Notes: generated from the sequence alone by a model not told the origin. A DNA stretch of 64,000 bases from an uncultured Mesonia sp. (GCA_958296185.1 CATQIB010000022.1:51497-115496), one strand, 5' to 3'. Numbered from the stretch's first letter, positions 35,111 to 45,286 are shown. Made by a program: numbers and translations.

Positions 35111-35971
35111 ATGATAGCACAAGCTCAATTTGAAAAAGAGATACAATTAATTATTGAAAATGCCATTCGCGAAGATGTAGGAGAAGGTGATCACAGTTCT
35201 TTAGCCTGTATACCGCACGATGCGTCTGGTAAAGCCAAATTATTGGTTAAAGATACCGGTATTTTAGCAGGTGTTGATTTTGCTAAACAGGTTTTTAGCT
35301 ATGTAGATCGAGATTTACAGGTCGAGACGCTGCTCGAAGATGGAAGCCCTATTCAATATGGCGATATAGCTTTTTATGTTTCGGGTAAAAGTCAATCTAT
35401 CTTAAAAGCCGAACGCTTGGTGCTTAATGCAATGCAGCGTATGAGTGCAATTGCTACTAAAACAGATGCTTTTGCGAAATTGCTCAAGAATACCAAAACC
35501 AAAATTTTAGACACCCGAAAAACAACCCCAGGCATACGTGCACTAGAGAAATGGGCGGTAAAAATAGGAGGAGGAGTAAACCATCGCTTTGCCTTATATG
35601 ATATGATTATGCTTAAAGATAATCATATTGATTTTTCAGGTGGAGTAGGAGCAGCAATCGAGAAAACTCAAGCTTATTTACGAGAAAATTCGCTTGATCT
35701 AAAGATTATAGTTGAGGCCAGAAATATGGAGGAAATCAAAGAGATTTTAAAGTACGAGGGTATTCATCGCATTTTAATTGATAATTTTAATTATGAAGAT
35801 ACTCGGGAAGCTGTGGCTTTAATCAATGGCAAAACCCAAACTGAATCGAGTGGAGGGATTACTTTAGAAACCGCGGCTAAGTATGCAGCTTGTGGAGTAG
35901 ATTACATAAGTAGCGGGGCTTTAACGCATTCGGTTTATAACCTTGACCTTAGCCTGAAGGCAGTAGATTAA
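35111..35971 (+). CDS. nadC: Nicotinate-nucleotide pyrophosphorylase (carboxylating)
   Basis: A 286-residue quinolinate phosphoribosyltransferase making nicotinate mononucleotide for NAD synthesis. The characteristic DTRKTTPGIRALEKWAVKIG segment and GGGVNHRFALYDMIMLKDNH carry the substrate-binding Arg, His and Lys residues; ISSGALTHSV near the C-terminus completes the barrel. Full length. Its stop overlaps the start of the next gene by one base (TAATG). Confidence 0.96.
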   Translation: MIAQAQFEKEIQLIIENAIREDVGEGDHSSLACIPHDASGKAKLLVKDTGILAGVDFAKQVFSYVDRDLQVETLLEDGSPIQYGDIAFYVSGKSQSILKAERLVLNAMQRMSAIATKTDAFAKLLKNTKTKILDTRKTTPGIRALEKWAVKIGGGVNHRFALYDMIMLKDNHIDFSGGVGAAIEKTQAYLRENSLDLKIIVEARNMEEIKEILKYEGIHRILIDNFNYEDTREAVALINGKTQTESSGGITLETAAKYAACGVDYISSGALTHSVYNLDLSLKAVD

Positions 35972-36888
35972 TGACAGATAAACAAGAAATAAGTTTCAAA
36001 AAAAAGCCTTTAGCCTGGTTTGAAGCCAAGGCTAGGAGCATTAAATTACCTGGCTTAAACGGCTTAAGCGTTTATGACTTGGGAGAGTTATATGCGCTGG
36101 GCATTATAAAAGGAACTTTTTCTACGCGAGCCAGTTCTATTGCATTTAGCTTCTTTATGGCGATTTTCCCGTTTTTGTTATTTGTGCTTAACTTAATACC
36201 CTTTGTCTGGTTTATAGACGATTTTCATTTGGTGCTTTTGTCTTTTATAGATTCTTTCTTACCTCCCCAAACCTCAGGTTTTTTTAACGAGATTTTTGCA
36301 GATATTTTTAATAATCCGAGAGGTGGTTTATTGAGCTTTGTATTTATACTTTCTATTTTTTTAATGGCCAATGGGGTAAATGCCATATTCACCGGATTTG
36401 AATTTTCTTACCATACGCATATTAACCGATCAATTATTCGGCAATATATGGTGGCTGTAATCACTGCAATTATTCTGGCTATTTTGGTTTTAGTGGCGGT
36501 TATAGTGCTATTTTACTTAACTTTTATCATAGAGAATTTAAAAGCTTTAGGCTTGTTTACAGATGGCTTGCAGTGGGCACAATTTGGTAGATATGTCGTA
36601 GTGATCCTTCTTATCTATAATGCTGTTGCCATTTTATATTACTTTGGAACCAAAGAAGGTAGACAGTCTAGGTACCTTTCGCTGGGTGCGCTTTTTACAA
36701 CGCTATTAATTTTATTAAACACCTATCTATTCAGTATATACATAGAAAATTTTAATAATTACAATGAGCTTTACGGAAGTATTGGAGCTTTACTAATTTT
36801 GCTCATATATATATGGCTAAATGCGAACATCTTGTTATTAGGTTTTGAATTAAATGCAACTATTTATAGATTAAAACAAAAAAAGTGA
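35971..36888 (+). CDS. YihY/BrkB-family membrane protein
   Basis: A 305-residue inner-membrane protein with six predicted membrane segments (from about residue 45 to 300). FSTRASSIAFSFFMAIFPFLLF and the C-terminal YGSIGALLILLIYIWLNANILLLG are typical of the YihY/UPF0761 family, once called ribonuclease BN but with no nuclease role established. It is coupled to nadC by a one-base overlap. The function is unknown; the pairing with nadC is likely positional. Confidence 0.88.
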   Translation: MTDKQEISFKKKPLAWFEAKARSIKLPGLNGLSVYDLGELYALGIIKGTFSTRASSIAFSFFMAIFPFLLFVLNLIPFVWFIDDFHLVLLSFIDSFLPPQTSGFFNEIFADIFNNPRGGLLSFVFILSIFLMANGVNAIFTGFEFSYHTHINRSIIRQYMVAVITAIILAILVLVAVIVLFYLTFIIENLKALGLFTDGLQWAQFGRYVVVILLIYNAVAILYYFGTKEGRQSRYLSLGALFTTLLILLNTYLFSIYIENFNNYNELYGSIGALLILLIYIWLNANILLLGFELNATIYRLKQKK

Positions 36889-36915
36889 TAAATTAGGCTT
36901 ACAAATCTGAACATT

Positions 36916-37476
36916 ATGAAAACACACATTAATTTATTATTGGCTTTATTTATCACTTTTGCAGGCTATAGCCAAACTCAAGTAGAAGGGGTTACCTTGC
37001 CCAATACAATGAAAATAGGAGAACACCAAACCGTACTTAATGGTGCTGGAGTAAGAGAAAAGCTATGGATAGACCTTTATGTGGGAGCGCTTTATCTTAC
37101 AGAAAAGAAAAGTAACGCTAAAGAAATTTTAGATAGCAATGAACCCATGGCGGTGCGCTTACAAATTGTATCAAAACTAGTTTCCAGTAGTAAAATGATA
37201 GAGGCCGTAGAAGATGGCTTTAAAAAATCAACCAACAACAATGTAGCTCCGCTTCGCAAACAAATCGATCAATTTATAGGTTTTTTTGAGGAAGAAATTG
37301 TAAAAGGGGATATTTTTGATATTACCTACCAACCCGAGCGTGGAGTAGTAGCTTATAAAAATGGAGAGCAAAGAGGAGTAATACAGGGTAAGGCATTTAA
37401 AAGGGCTTTGTTTGGTATTTGGTTAGACAAAAAGCCAGCAGATGACGATTTAAAAGAAGGCATGTTAGGCAAGTAA
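36916..37476 (+). CDS. Secreted chalcone-isomerase-like protein
   Basis: A 186-residue exported protein. The signal peptide is HINLLLALFITFAGYSQT (cleaved near residue 19), followed by a chalcone-isomerase-like fold (LNGAGVREKLWIDLYVGALYL, ... GKAFKRALFGIWLDKKP). Bacterial members of this family lack flavonoid chemistry and probably bind fatty acids or similar ligands; no catalytic claim is justified. Follows the YihY gene closely and may be co-transcribed. Confidence 0.82.
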   Translation: MKTHINLLLALFITFAGYSQTQVEGVTLPNTMKIGEHQTVLNGAGVREKLWIDLYVGALYLTEKKSNAKEILDSNEPMAVRLQIVSKLVSSSKMIEAVEDGFKKSTNNNVAPLRKQIDQFIGFFEEEIVKGDIFDITYQPERGVVAYKNGEQRGVIQGKAFKRALFGIWLDKKPADDDLKEGMLGK

Positions 37477-37566
37477 GTTGGATTTTTTAAATAAATTGAA
37501 GCTATTAAAGCTTTTGGCTTGTTTACGAGTCATAACCTTTAATAGCTTTGTGTTTTAATAAGCTTT

Positions 37567-40023
37567 ATGAATTTTTATATAGATGTAATTATACCTTTGG
37601 CTATAAACAATACCTTTACTTATGCGATAAGTCATGAGGAGTATGATTTATTACAACCAGGTATGAGGGTGGCAGTACCCTTTGGTAAATCTAAAATCTA
37701 TACCGGTATTGTTGCAAAAATACATCAGCAGCACCCCGAAATTTATACACCAAAATCTATAGAAACCACTCTTGATCAATCGCCGATAGTGAGTAAACTT
37801 CAATTGGAACTTTGGAAATGGATTAGCTCCTATTATCTATGCAGTTTAGGCGAAGTAATGCGAGCAGCTTTACCGGGTATTTTTCTTCTTGAAAGTGAAA
37901 CTGTGATTCAACGCAATAACCAACACGATACCTTAGAGCTTGCCAATCAGCTTAGTGATGAACAATTTTTAGTGCTTGAGGCTTTAGAAAGACAATCACA
38001 ATTAAAAATTAAAGAAGTGGGGCAATTGCTGGGTAAAAAAAATGTATTACCCGTTTTGCAAGAAATGGCCCAAAAAAAGTATATACTATTAGAGCAAGAG
38101 ATATTTGAGCAATACAAGCCTAAATTGATTAAGTATATACGTTTAAGCGAATCTCATGAAAATCCCCAGGCTATGAATGCAATGTTAGAAGAATTGGGAA
38201 GAGCGCATAAACAGAAAGAGATTGTGATGCAATTTTTCACCTTAAAAGCACAATCGAATAAACCTATTTCAAGAAAAAAACTAAAAGAAAAAGCTCAAGC
38301 TTCAGATGCCTCGTTAAATGCTTTGGTTGATAAAGGTTTTTTAGAAGAATATACCCTTCAGATAGATCGGGTGCAAAACCAAAGCCAAATAGCACAACAA
38401 ACAATTGATTTAAGCGCAGAACAGCAGGCGGCCTTGAACCAAATTGAGGCGAATTTAAAAGCTTCAAAACCTGTATTGTTTCATGGTATAACTTCATCGG
38501 GTAAAACCGAAGTGTACATGAAGTTGATAGATAAGCAGGTGAAAAAAGGTAAACAGGTACTTTTTTTAGTCCCCGAAATTGCGCTGACCACCCAGCTCAT
38601 TAAACGTTTAGAAGCCTATTTTGGCGAGGAGGTGATGGTTTATCATAGCAAATACTCTCAGCAAGAACGCTTTGAAACCTACCTGCATATTTATAATCAA
38701 ACCAAAGGGAAAATTATTGTAGGAACGCGTTCGGCTTTATTATTGCCTTTTCAGGATTTAGGATTAATTTTGGTTGATGAGAGTCATGAGAATTCATTTA
38801 AGCAATTAAATCCGGCTCCACGGTACCACGCAAGAGATGCCGCAGTAGTACTTAGTCATCTTTGTAAAGCTTGCATTGTTTTGGGAACGGCTACCCCGAG
38901 TATCGAATCTTATTACAACGCCCAAACTGATAAGTATGCCCTTGTTAGTCTAAAAAAACGCTATGGCCAAGTGATACCTCCTGAAATCCATTTGATAAAC
39001 CTCAAAGAAAAATACAAGCGTAAGCAGATGAAAGGTCATTTTTCCGATGTGCTTATCGAGGCCATAGAGCAAACCATCCTGGCTGGTAAACAGGTCATCC
39101 TTTTTCAAAACAGAAGAGGATATTCCCCTACGCTTGAATGTCATACTTGTGGGCACAGTCCGCATTGTCCCAATTGTGACGTGAGTCTTACTTTTCATAA
39201 ACACAATAATAGTTTGCGTTGTCATTATTGTGGTTATCACATTGCCATGCAAAAGGCATGTATGGCTTGTGGGAGTAGCGAGGTAAGTACCAAAGGATTT
39301 GGAACAGAGCAAATAGAAACCGAGTTAAACACTTTGTTACCCAAAGCTCGTGTTGCCAGAATGGACTTGGACACCACCCGAGGTAAAAATGCTTACGATA
39401 AAATTCTAGATAAATTTGAGCAGCACAGTATAGATATTTTAGTGGGTACCCAGATGCTAACCAAAGGACTTGATTTTAGGAATGTAGATTTAGTGGGCGT
39501 AATGAATGCTGATAACTTATTAAATTTTCCCGATTTCAGAGCTCATGAACGTAGCTTTCAAATGTTGGTTCAAGTGGCCGGTCGAGCCGGAAGAACAGCC
39601 AAGCAGGGTAAAGTACTGATTCAAACCTTTAATCCGCACCATCAAATTTTACAGCAGGTAACCACCAATAGCTATGAAGATATGTTCAAAGAGCAGGTGT
39701 ATGAACGCAAAAACTTTAAATATCCTCCATTTTATAGACTTATAAAAATCACCTGTAAACAAAGAGATTATAATGCTGTAGAGGAGGCATCTTTGTGGCT
39801 TTCGGAGGCTTTGCGTCAGGGTTTACGCGATAATGTACTGGGTCCTGAATTTCCTGCAGTTGCGCGTGTGCGTAATGAGTACCGCAAGAATATTATCGTA
39901 AAAATACCTATGAGTTATTCCGTAAAGAAAACCAAAGACTTTATTTTGAAAGTAAAAAAGTCTTATGAGTCTATAGGGAAATTTAGAAAAGTAAAGTTAA
40001 CGATAGATGTAGACCCTGTTTAA
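37567..40023 (+). CDS. priA: Primosomal protein N' (replication restart helicase)
   Basis: An 818-residue superfamily-2 helicase that reloads the replisome at stalled forks. In order: an N-terminal 3'-end-binding domain, Walker A GITSSGKTEVY (about 305-315), DESHE as the DEAH-type Walker B, a zinc-binding insertion with eight Cys (CHTCGHSPHCPNC ... CHYCGYH ... CMACGS), then helicase motifs LVGTQMLTKGLDF and QVAGRAGRT. Full length for the family. It ends in a 4-base overlap with the convergent response-regulator gene. Confidence 0.96.
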   Translation: MNFYIDVIIPLAINNTFTYAISHEEYDLLQPGMRVAVPFGKSKIYTGIVAKIHQQHPEIYTPKSIETTLDQSPIVSKLQLELWKWISSYYLCSLGEVMRAALPGIFLLESETVIQRNNQHDTLELANQLSDEQFLVLEALERQSQLKIKEVGQLLGKKNVLPVLQEMAQKKYILLEQEIFEQYKPKLIKYIRLSESHENPQAMNAMLEELGRAHKQKEIVMQFFTLKAQSNKPISRKKLKEKAQASDASLNALVDKGFLEEYTLQIDRVQNQSQIAQQTIDLSAEQQAALNQIEANLKASKPVLFHGITSSGKTEVYMKLIDKQVKKGKQVLFLVPEIALTTQLIKRLEAYFGEEVMVYHSKYSQQERFETYLHIYNQTKGKIIVGTRSALLLPFQDLGLILVDESHENSFKQLNPAPRYHARDAAVVLSHLCKACIVLGTATPSIESYYNAQTDKYALVSLKKRYGQVIPPEIHLINLKEKYKRKQMKGHFSDVLIEAIEQTILAGKQVILFQNRRGYSPTLECHTCGHSPHCPNCDVSLTFHKHNNSLRCHYCGYHIAMQKACMACGSSEVSTKGFGTEQIETELNTLLPKARVARMDLDTTRGKNAYDKILDKFEQHSIDILVGTQMLTKGLDFRNVDLVGVMNADNLLNFPDFRAHERSFQMLVQVAGRAGRTAKQGKVLIQTFNPHHQILQQVTTNSYEDMFKEQVYERKNFKYPPFYRLIKITCKQRDYNAVEEASLWLSEALRQGLRDNVLGPEFPAVARVRNEYRKNIIVKIPMSYSVKKTKDFILKVKKSYESIGKFRKVKLTIDVDPV

Positions 40024-40736
40024 GAAATCCCGATACTAGCCATAGCAAAATCTAACTCTTTCTTACGGTTACGGCTAATAGGTATTTCTATGTCTTTAAT
40101 CCAAAGGTTTTTTGACTCGTATTTCTTTATTTTGCTTAAGTTTACAATATATGATTTATGTACTCTTAAGAATTGATCGCTAGGCAAACGCTCGTTAAAA
40201 CCTTTTAAGGTAGAAAGAACGGTATACGTTTGTTCTTTGGTTACAACTTTCACATAATCACCAAAAGCTTGAACATACTTGATGTCATCTAAAAACACTT
40301 TAAAGTTTTTAAAATTGCTTTTAATCATGATGTAATTATCGTCTGAGATACGCTCTTTTTCAATGCGCAATTTAAAGAAATCAAGCACTTTACTTATGGC
40401 AAAATCAAAACGCTTTGCACTAACGGGTTTTTGCAAGAAATCGATGGCTTTGTAATCAAAAGCTTTAAAAGCATACTGGGTTTTACCAGTAATAAAAATA
40501 ATTTGTGGTTGCTTTTCAAGATTGTCGAGTAAATCAAAACCAGAGATAATAGGCATTTCAATATCAAGGAAGATGAGATCGATGTCTTCATTTTTTAAAG
40601 TTTCCTTAACTTTAATAGCGTTATTATGTTCGGCAATTAACTCTAAATTTGGATGATCTTTAACCAATTTGGTGATTGAAATTCGTTGAATGGTAGAATC
40701 ATCCACAACTATGCAATTTAATTTAATATCATCCAC
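40020..40736 (-). CDS. LytTR-family response regulator
   Basis: A 238-residue two-component regulator. The N-terminal receiver domain (1-120) has acidic residues CIVVDD, phosphoacceptor DLIFLDIEMP and the FITGK/KPVS switch residues. The C-terminal LytTR DNA-binding domain (about 135-238) shows MIKSNFKNFKVFLDDIKYV and FLRVHKSYIVNLSKI. No histidine kinase lies next to it. Such LytTR regulators in Bacteroidota usually work with LytS-like kinases elsewhere. It is divergent from the rpsF operon. Confidence 0.92.
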   Translation of the reverse strand: MDDIKLNCIVVDDSTIQRISITKLVKDHPNLELIAEHNNAIKVKETLKNEDIDLIFLDIEMPIISGFDLLDNLEKQPQIIFITGKTQYAFKAFDYKAIDFLQKPVSAKRFDFAISKVLDFFKLRIEKERISDDNYIMIKSNFKNFKVFLDDIKYVQAFGDYVKVVTKEQTYTVLSTLKGFNERLPSDQFLRVHKSYIVNLSKIKKYESKNLWIKDIEIPISRNRKKELDFAMASIGIS

Positions 40737-40821
40737 AGGTTATTGGTGTTGGTTATATGGTCTAAATGTAAGCAACTTTCGATTAACTCACAAATTATCG
40801 GAATAAAAAAATAAGTCAAAC

Positions 40822-40851
40822 TTGCTAATTCGATAAAAAAACGTATTTTTG
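40822..40851 (+). promoter_or_regulatory. Promoter of the rpsF-rpsR-rplI operon
   Basis: TTG (40822-40824), 19 bases, then TATTTTTG (40844-40851), matching TTG-N19-TAnnTTTG. It lies 27 bases upstream of the chosen rpsF start and shows that a longer upstream reading (from 40,849) would begin inside the promoter. Confidence 0.75.
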
Positions 40852-40878
40852 CATCCAAATTTTATTAAACTATACATT

Positions 40879-41217
40879 ATGAATCATTATGAAACTGTTT
40901 TCATCTTGAATCCCGTTTTATCTGAAGACCAGGTAAAGGAAACAGTAAAGAAATATGAAGATTTTCTTGTTTCTAAAGGGGCGAAGATGGTTAACAAGGA
41001 GAACTGGGGGCTTAAGAAGCTTGCCTATCCTATCCAGCACAAGAAAAGTGGATTTTACAACTTATTTGAATTTCAAGTAGATGGTGAAGCTATCGAGCCT
41101 TTTGAACTTATGTTTAGAAGAGACGAGGCGGTGATGCGTTACCTTACCGTGAAATTAGATAAGCACGCCATCGAATGGGCACAAAAAAGAGTTAAAAGAA
41201 ACAAAGAAAAAGCGTAA
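40879..41217 (+). CDS. rpsF: 30S ribosomal protein S6
   Basis: A 112-residue ribosomal protein ([18 protein letters not shown]... [16 protein letters not shown]) that binds the central domain of 16S rRNA as a dimer with S18. The ATG at 40,879 is chosen over 40,849 because the family begins with YETVFIL and the upstream codons overlap the promoter. First gene of the S6-S18-L9 operon, 2 bases before rpsR. Confidence 0.96.
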   Translation: MNHYETVFILNPVLSEDQVKETVKKYEDFLVSKGAKMVNKENWGLKKLAYPIQHKKSGFYNLFEFQVDGEAIEPFELMFRRDEAVMRYLTVKLDKHAIEWAQKRVKRNKEKA

Positions 41218-41219
41218 GT

Positions 41220-41516
41220 ATGTCATCTATAGAGCAACAAGCTAAAGGAAAAAAAGATGGGGAAATTAGATATTTAACGCCTTTAAATATCGAAACCTCT
41301 AAAACAAAGAAATATTGTCGTTTTAAAAGATCAGGTATCAAGTATATCGACTACAAAGATCCAGATTTTTTAATGGCTTTTGTAAATGAGCAAGGTAAAT
41401 TGTTACCAAGAAGATTAACAGGAACTTCTCTTAAATACCAAAGAAAAGTAGCTGTAGCGGTAAAAAGAGCTCGTCATTTAGCATTAATGCCATACGTTGG
41501 TGATTTATTAAAATAA
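41220..41516 (+). CDS. rpsR: 30S ribosomal protein S18
   Basis: A 98-residue basic protein. [20 protein letters not shown] and the RNA-binding [20 protein letters not shown] are diagnostic of S18. It joins S6 on the platform of the 30S subunit. Single N-terminal zinc-type Cys only, as usual for this phylum. Middle gene of the operon. Confidence 0.97.
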   Translation: MSSIEQQAKGKKDGEIRYLTPLNIETSKTKKYCRFKRSGIKYIDYKDPDFLMAFVNEQGKLLPRRLTGTSLKYQRKVAVAVKRARHLALMPYVGDLLK

Positions 41517-41529
41517 AAGAAACGACATT

Positions 41530-41979
41530 ATGGAACTGATATTAAAGAAAGACGTTGAAAATTTAGGTTTTATTGATGATATTGTAACCGTTAAGAATGG
41601 TTATGGTAGAAACTACCTAATCCCACAAGGATATGCAGAGTTAGCTACACCTTCTGCTAAGAAAATGCTAGCAGAAACTTTAAAGCAACGTGCATATAAA
41701 GAGAAGAAGTTTGTTGAAGAAGCAGAAGAACTGCAAGCTAAAGCAAACAAGTTAGAGCTTACTTTAACAGCAAAAGCTGGAGCTGGAGATAAGATGTTTG
41801 GTAGTATTACCGCAGCAGATTTGGCTGAGGCTTTAGCAAAGAACGATGTAAACATCGATAAAAAATACATTACTATTTTGGGTGGTAACATTAAGCGTTT
41901 AGGTCAATATGAAGCTAAACTGCGTTTCCATAGAGAAGTGGTAACCGATTTTACTTTTGAAGTAGTTGGTGAAAATTAA
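41530..41979 (+). CDS. rplI: 50S ribosomal protein L9
   Basis: A 149-residue protein with the N-terminal RNA-binding domain (LILKKDVENLGFIDDIVTVK, GYGRNYLIPQGYA), a long connecting helix and a C-terminal domain (KMFGSITAADLAEAL, KYITILGGNIKRLGQYEAKL). Last gene of the operon, followed by a strong terminator. Confidence 0.97.
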   Translation: MELILKKDVENLGFIDDIVTVKNGYGRNYLIPQGYAELATPSAKKMLAETLKQRAYKEKKFVEEAEELQAKANKLELTLTAKAGAGDKMFGSITAADLAEALAKNDVNIDKKYITILGGNIKRLGQYEAKLRFHREVVTDFTFEVVGEN

Positions 41980-41997
41980 TCTTATTCATAAGACTAA

Positions 41998-42028
41998 AAG
42001 CCTATCTAAGCGATAGGCTTTTTTTTTA
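41998..42028 (+). terminator. Terminator of the rpsF-rpsR-rplI operon
   Basis: Stem AAGCCTATC-TAAGC-GATAGGCTT followed by eight T. Confidence 0.85.
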
Positions 42029-42059
42029 TCTTGTTTTTTAAATAAATACCTTTTTAACA

Positions 42060-42530
42060 ATGAAATATCAACGCTTAAGCCAGGAACAATTCAAAGAAAT
42101 GCACCAAGAATTTATTAATTTCTTGGCCAGTCAGTCTATTACTGCCGATGAATGGGAAGAAATTAAAAAGAACAAACCCGAAGTTGCCGAAGAAGAGCTC
42201 GATATCTTTAGTGATTTGATTTGGGAGGGAGTGTTGAGAAAAGTGAAATATCTAGAGCATTATTCACCGCAGCACTTATTTCTTTTCTCTATAGATGAAG
42301 ACTTTATAACGCTAATTGGTGTTAAAGTTAAGAATGAAACTATTAATATAACCACCCGTGAAGGTTATCGTTGGTTGCAACAAAATTTGGCGCATGAAGA
42401 CGTAGAGCTATATACCTCAAAAAAGGCTTTAAAAGCCGACCGTAATAAAGATGTCTTTGCATTGATTCAGCAAGGAGCGCAAATTACTAAAGGAGAATTA
42501 TTTGCTTATTTTCAAAAAATAGTTGACTAG
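42060..42530 (+). CDS. Conserved hypothetical protein (DUF6495-like)
   Basis: A 156-residue soluble acidic protein starting KYQRLSQEQFKEMHQEFINF and containing SITADEWEEIKKNKPEVAEE and YLEHYSPQHLFLFSIDEDFI. It resembles the Bacteroidota-specific DUF6495 family; no enzymatic motif or signal peptide is visible. It follows the ribosomal operon after the terminator and is probably transcribed alone. Confidence 0.75.
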   Translation: MKYQRLSQEQFKEMHQEFINFLASQSITADEWEEIKKNKPEVAEEELDIFSDLIWEGVLRKVKYLEHYSPQHLFLFSIDEDFITLIGVKVKNETINITTREGYRWLQQNLAHEDVELYTSKKALKADRNKDVFALIQQGAQITKGELFAYFQKIVD

Positions 42531-42571
42531 CGTTAATAATATTTGAAGGTATGATGAGGCATCAAACCGCT

Positions 42572-43813
42572 CTATTCATACCTCAATGACTCTATTGGAT
42601 CTTGTTTAGCGGCTTTAATAGCGGGATAAGAACCAGATATAATAGCAATTAATAGAGAAATAACCGTTGCCCAAATGATGGCCACCCAAGGTATACTAAA
42701 TTGAAAGTCAAAACTTTGAGCTACCGCAAAACCAATAAGCATACCTAGAAAAATACCTATGATGCCTCCCAGTTGACCAATAATTATGGTTTCGCTGAAA
42801 AACTGCAGTGCTATGGTGTTTCTTTTGGCGCCAAGCGCTTTTCTAACTCCTATTTCTCGTGTGCGTTCGGTTACCGATACCAACATAATATTCATTAAAG
42901 CAATAGAGGATCCCAGAATAGTTATAATTGAAATTATCCAGGCGGCAAAATCTAAGACACCTGTTATTTTGTAAATTTCGTTCAGTAGGCTATCGCTGCG
43001 CTCAATACCAAAATTATTTTCTTCTTTAGGATTGAGTTTTCTAATCTTTCTAAATGTGATAACTGCCTCGTCTTGAGCACCCTCCAGAAAATTCTTATCG
43101 GCCACTTTTATGCTAATGTTGTAATTTGGTTGAATACTAGTGAACATACTTCGGGCCCTTTGAACAGGAATGAGCACACGTAGGTCTTCGTTATTACCAA
43201 AAGTTGAGCCTTTGCCTTCTAATACGCCTATTATTTTAAATTTGGCACCTCTAATACTTATGGTCTTTTGAAGCGGATCGCTGTTTTTGAATAAGCCTTT
43301 TTTAAAGTCAGCACCTACAATACATACATTTGAGTTATTTTCTATATCAAAAAAAGAAAAATCCCTTCCATCTTCCAATTGCAACCCACTGTTGATTAAA
43401 AAATGTTCATTGACTCCAATTACACGAACCTCTGGATCTGTTTTTTCTTCTTTATACTTTACTTCAGCTTGACTGGTGCCAGTAAAAGATATACTGGTAG
43501 TAGCATTGGGGAACTCAAAATTTTCTTTAAAATCTACTGCATTACGGTAAGAAATAATAGGGTTAATTTTGTTGCGTTCTCCACGTCCGCGTGTTTGCAC
43601 ACTAAAATTATATCGTTGAAGATTAAATGTGTTGGCACCCATAGAGGTAAAATCGCTGGTAATCGTGTTTTCTAAAGCATTAACAGCGCTTAAAATACCA
43701 ACTAATGCCGTTATTCCTATGGCGATAATTAGAACGGTTAAAATTGTTCTTAAGAGTTGTGTTCTTATACTGTCTAATGCAATTCTTACATTTTCTCGAA
43801 ATAAACCAAACAT
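42572..43813 (-). CDS. MacB-like ABC transporter permease
   Basis: A 413-residue permease of the MacB/FtsX type. One membrane helix near the N-terminus (residues about 20-42), a large periplasmic MacB-PCD domain (45-270) and three C-terminal helices. The cytoplasmic signature TERTREIGVRKALGAKRNTI sits between the last helices. It needs a separate ATPase; the LolD-type gene at 63,099 is a possible partner but far away. Such permeases export peptides, lipoproteins or toxins or work mechanically. Confidence 0.88.
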   Translation of the reverse strand: MFGLFRENVRIALDSIRTQLLRTILTVLIIAIGITALVGILSAVNALENTITSDFTSMGANTFNLQRYNFSVQTRGRGERNKINPIISYRNAVDFKENFEFPNATTSISFTGTSQAEVKYKEEKTDPEVRVIGVNEHFLINSGLQLEDGRDFSFFDIENNSNVCIVGADFKKGLFKNSDPLQKTISIRGAKFKIIGVLEGKGSTFGNNEDLRVLIPVQRARSMFTSIQPNYNISIKVADKNFLEGAQDEAVITFRKIRKLNPKEENNFGIERSDSLLNEIYKITGVLDFAAWIISIITILGSSIALMNIMLVSVTERTREIGVRKALGAKRNTIALQFFSETIIIGQLGGIIGIFLGMLIGFAVAQSFDFQFSIPWVAIIWATVISLLIAIISGSYPAIKAAKQDPIESLRYE

Positions 43814-43912
43814 AGGTGCGTTTTAATTGTTGCTTATAGGACGAGTGAAAGTACAAAAAGTTACTTATTTTTTCTGATTTGTTTCAGTATATTTGGGCTT
43901 TAAAATAAAACT

Positions 43913-45286
43913 ATGGCTCAGAAACCTTCAATACCAAAAGGAACGCGTGATTTTTCTGCGCAAGAAGTAAATAAACGACACTACATAATAAATACGATAA
44001 CCAAACAATTTGTAAATTTCGGATTTCAACCCATTGAAACACCTAGTTTTGAGAATTATGATACCTTAATGGGAAAATATGGAGAAGAGGGAGATCGGCT
44101 TATTTTCAAAATTTTAAATAGCGGTGATTTTCTTAAAAAAGTAAACCCCAATGATATTAAGTCTGAAAACACTTTGGCAATAACGCCTAAAATTGCCGAG
44201 AAAGCTTTGCGTTATGATCTAACCGTGCCATTTGCACGCTATGTAGTGCAACACCAAAACGAACTAGAATTCCCGTTTAAACGTTATCAAATTCAGCCAG
44301 TATGGCGTGCCGATAGGCCTCAAAAGGGAAGGTTTAGAGAGTTTTTTCAATGCGATGCAGATGTGGTGGGAAGCCAGAGTTTATGGCAAGAGGTAGAATT
44401 TGTTCAACTTTATGATGCGGTTTTTACTCAGCTCAAATTAGCTGGTGTTCAAATAAAAATTAATAACCGTAAAATCTTATCGGGTTTCGCAGAAATTATC
44501 GGTCAGTCAGATAAGCTGATTGACTTTACTGTTGCCCTAGATAAGTTAGATAAAATAGGAGAAGAGGCAGTTATAGAAGAAATGAAGGCCAAAGGTATCA
44601 CAGCTCAAGCGATTGATACCATTAAACCTATTTTTAATTTAAAAGGCGATTTTAGCGAGCAGATCGCTAGCTTAAAAGGTATTTTAGCAGCATCTAAGAG
44701 TGGTCTAGAAGGCCTGCAAGAACTAGAGTTTATACAGCAAGCCATCGAAGCTATGCCTTTAAAAACAGCAAGATTAACACTAGATGTTACCTTGGCTCGA
44801 GGTTTAAATTATTATACGGGCGCTATTTTTGAAATTGCTGCACCACCTCAAGTAAAAATGGGGTCAATTGGAGGAGGAGGTCGTTATGATGATCTTACCG
44901 GTATATTCGGATTAAAAAATATGAGTGGAGTAGGGATCTCTTTCGGTTTAGACCGGATTTATTTAGTGCTTGAAGAGCTAAACCTATTTCCAAAAACGGC
45001 TGATGCGCAAACCCAAGTAATCTTTATAAATTTCGGATATCAAGAAGCCTTATATGCTATGCAGGCCATAGGTTTGCTTAGAGAGGAGGGGATAGCGGCC
45101 GAATTATATCCCGATGATGCTAAAATGAAAAAACAAATGAACTATGCCAATAAAAGAGCGATTCCATTTGTAGTGTTGGCTGGTAGTAAAGAAATGCAGG
45201 AAGACCAATATACAATAAAGAATATGAAGACCGGTGAGCAAAAAGATGTAAACCTACAGGAACTTAAGAAGATGCTCCAAGCTTAG
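43913..45286 (+). CDS. hisS: Histidyl-tRNA synthetase
   Basis: A 457-residue class II synthetase. Motif 1 region KGTRDFSAQEVNKRHYI, motif 2 FKRYQIQPVWRADRPQKGRFREFFQCDAD, His-specific segment LARGLNYYTGAIFE, motif 3 GGRYDDLTGIFG...GVGISFGLDRI, then the C-terminal anticodon-binding domain. Full length. A TATATTTG box (43888-43895) 17 bases upstream of the ATG fits the -7 element of its promoter. Confidence 0.96.
   Translation: MAQKPSIPKGTRDFSAQEVNKRHYIINTITKQFVNFGFQPIETPSFENYDTLMGKYGEEGDRLIFKILNSGDFLKKVNPNDIKSENTLAITPKIAEKALRYDLTVPFARYVVQHQNELEFPFKRYQIQPVWRADRPQKGRFREFFQCDADVVGSQSLWQEVEFVQLYDAVFTQLKLAGVQIKINNRKILSGFAEIIGQSDKLIDFTVALDKLDKIGEEAVIEEMKAKGITAQAIDTIKPIFNLKGDFSEQIASLKGILAASKSGLEGLQELEFIQQAIEAMPLKTARLTLDVTLARGLNYYTGAIFEIAAPPQVKMGSIGGGGRYDDLTGIFGLKNMSGVGISFGLDRIYLVLEELNLFPKTADAQTQVIFINFGYQEALYAMQAIGLLREEGIAAELYPDDAKMKKQMNYANKRAIPFVVLAGSKEMQEDQYTIKNMKTGEQKDVNLQELKKMLQA

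Noticed and set aside
40849..40878. Upstream start for ribosomal protein S6
   Set aside because: It begins within the TATTTTTG promoter box; the conserved protein starts at 40,879.
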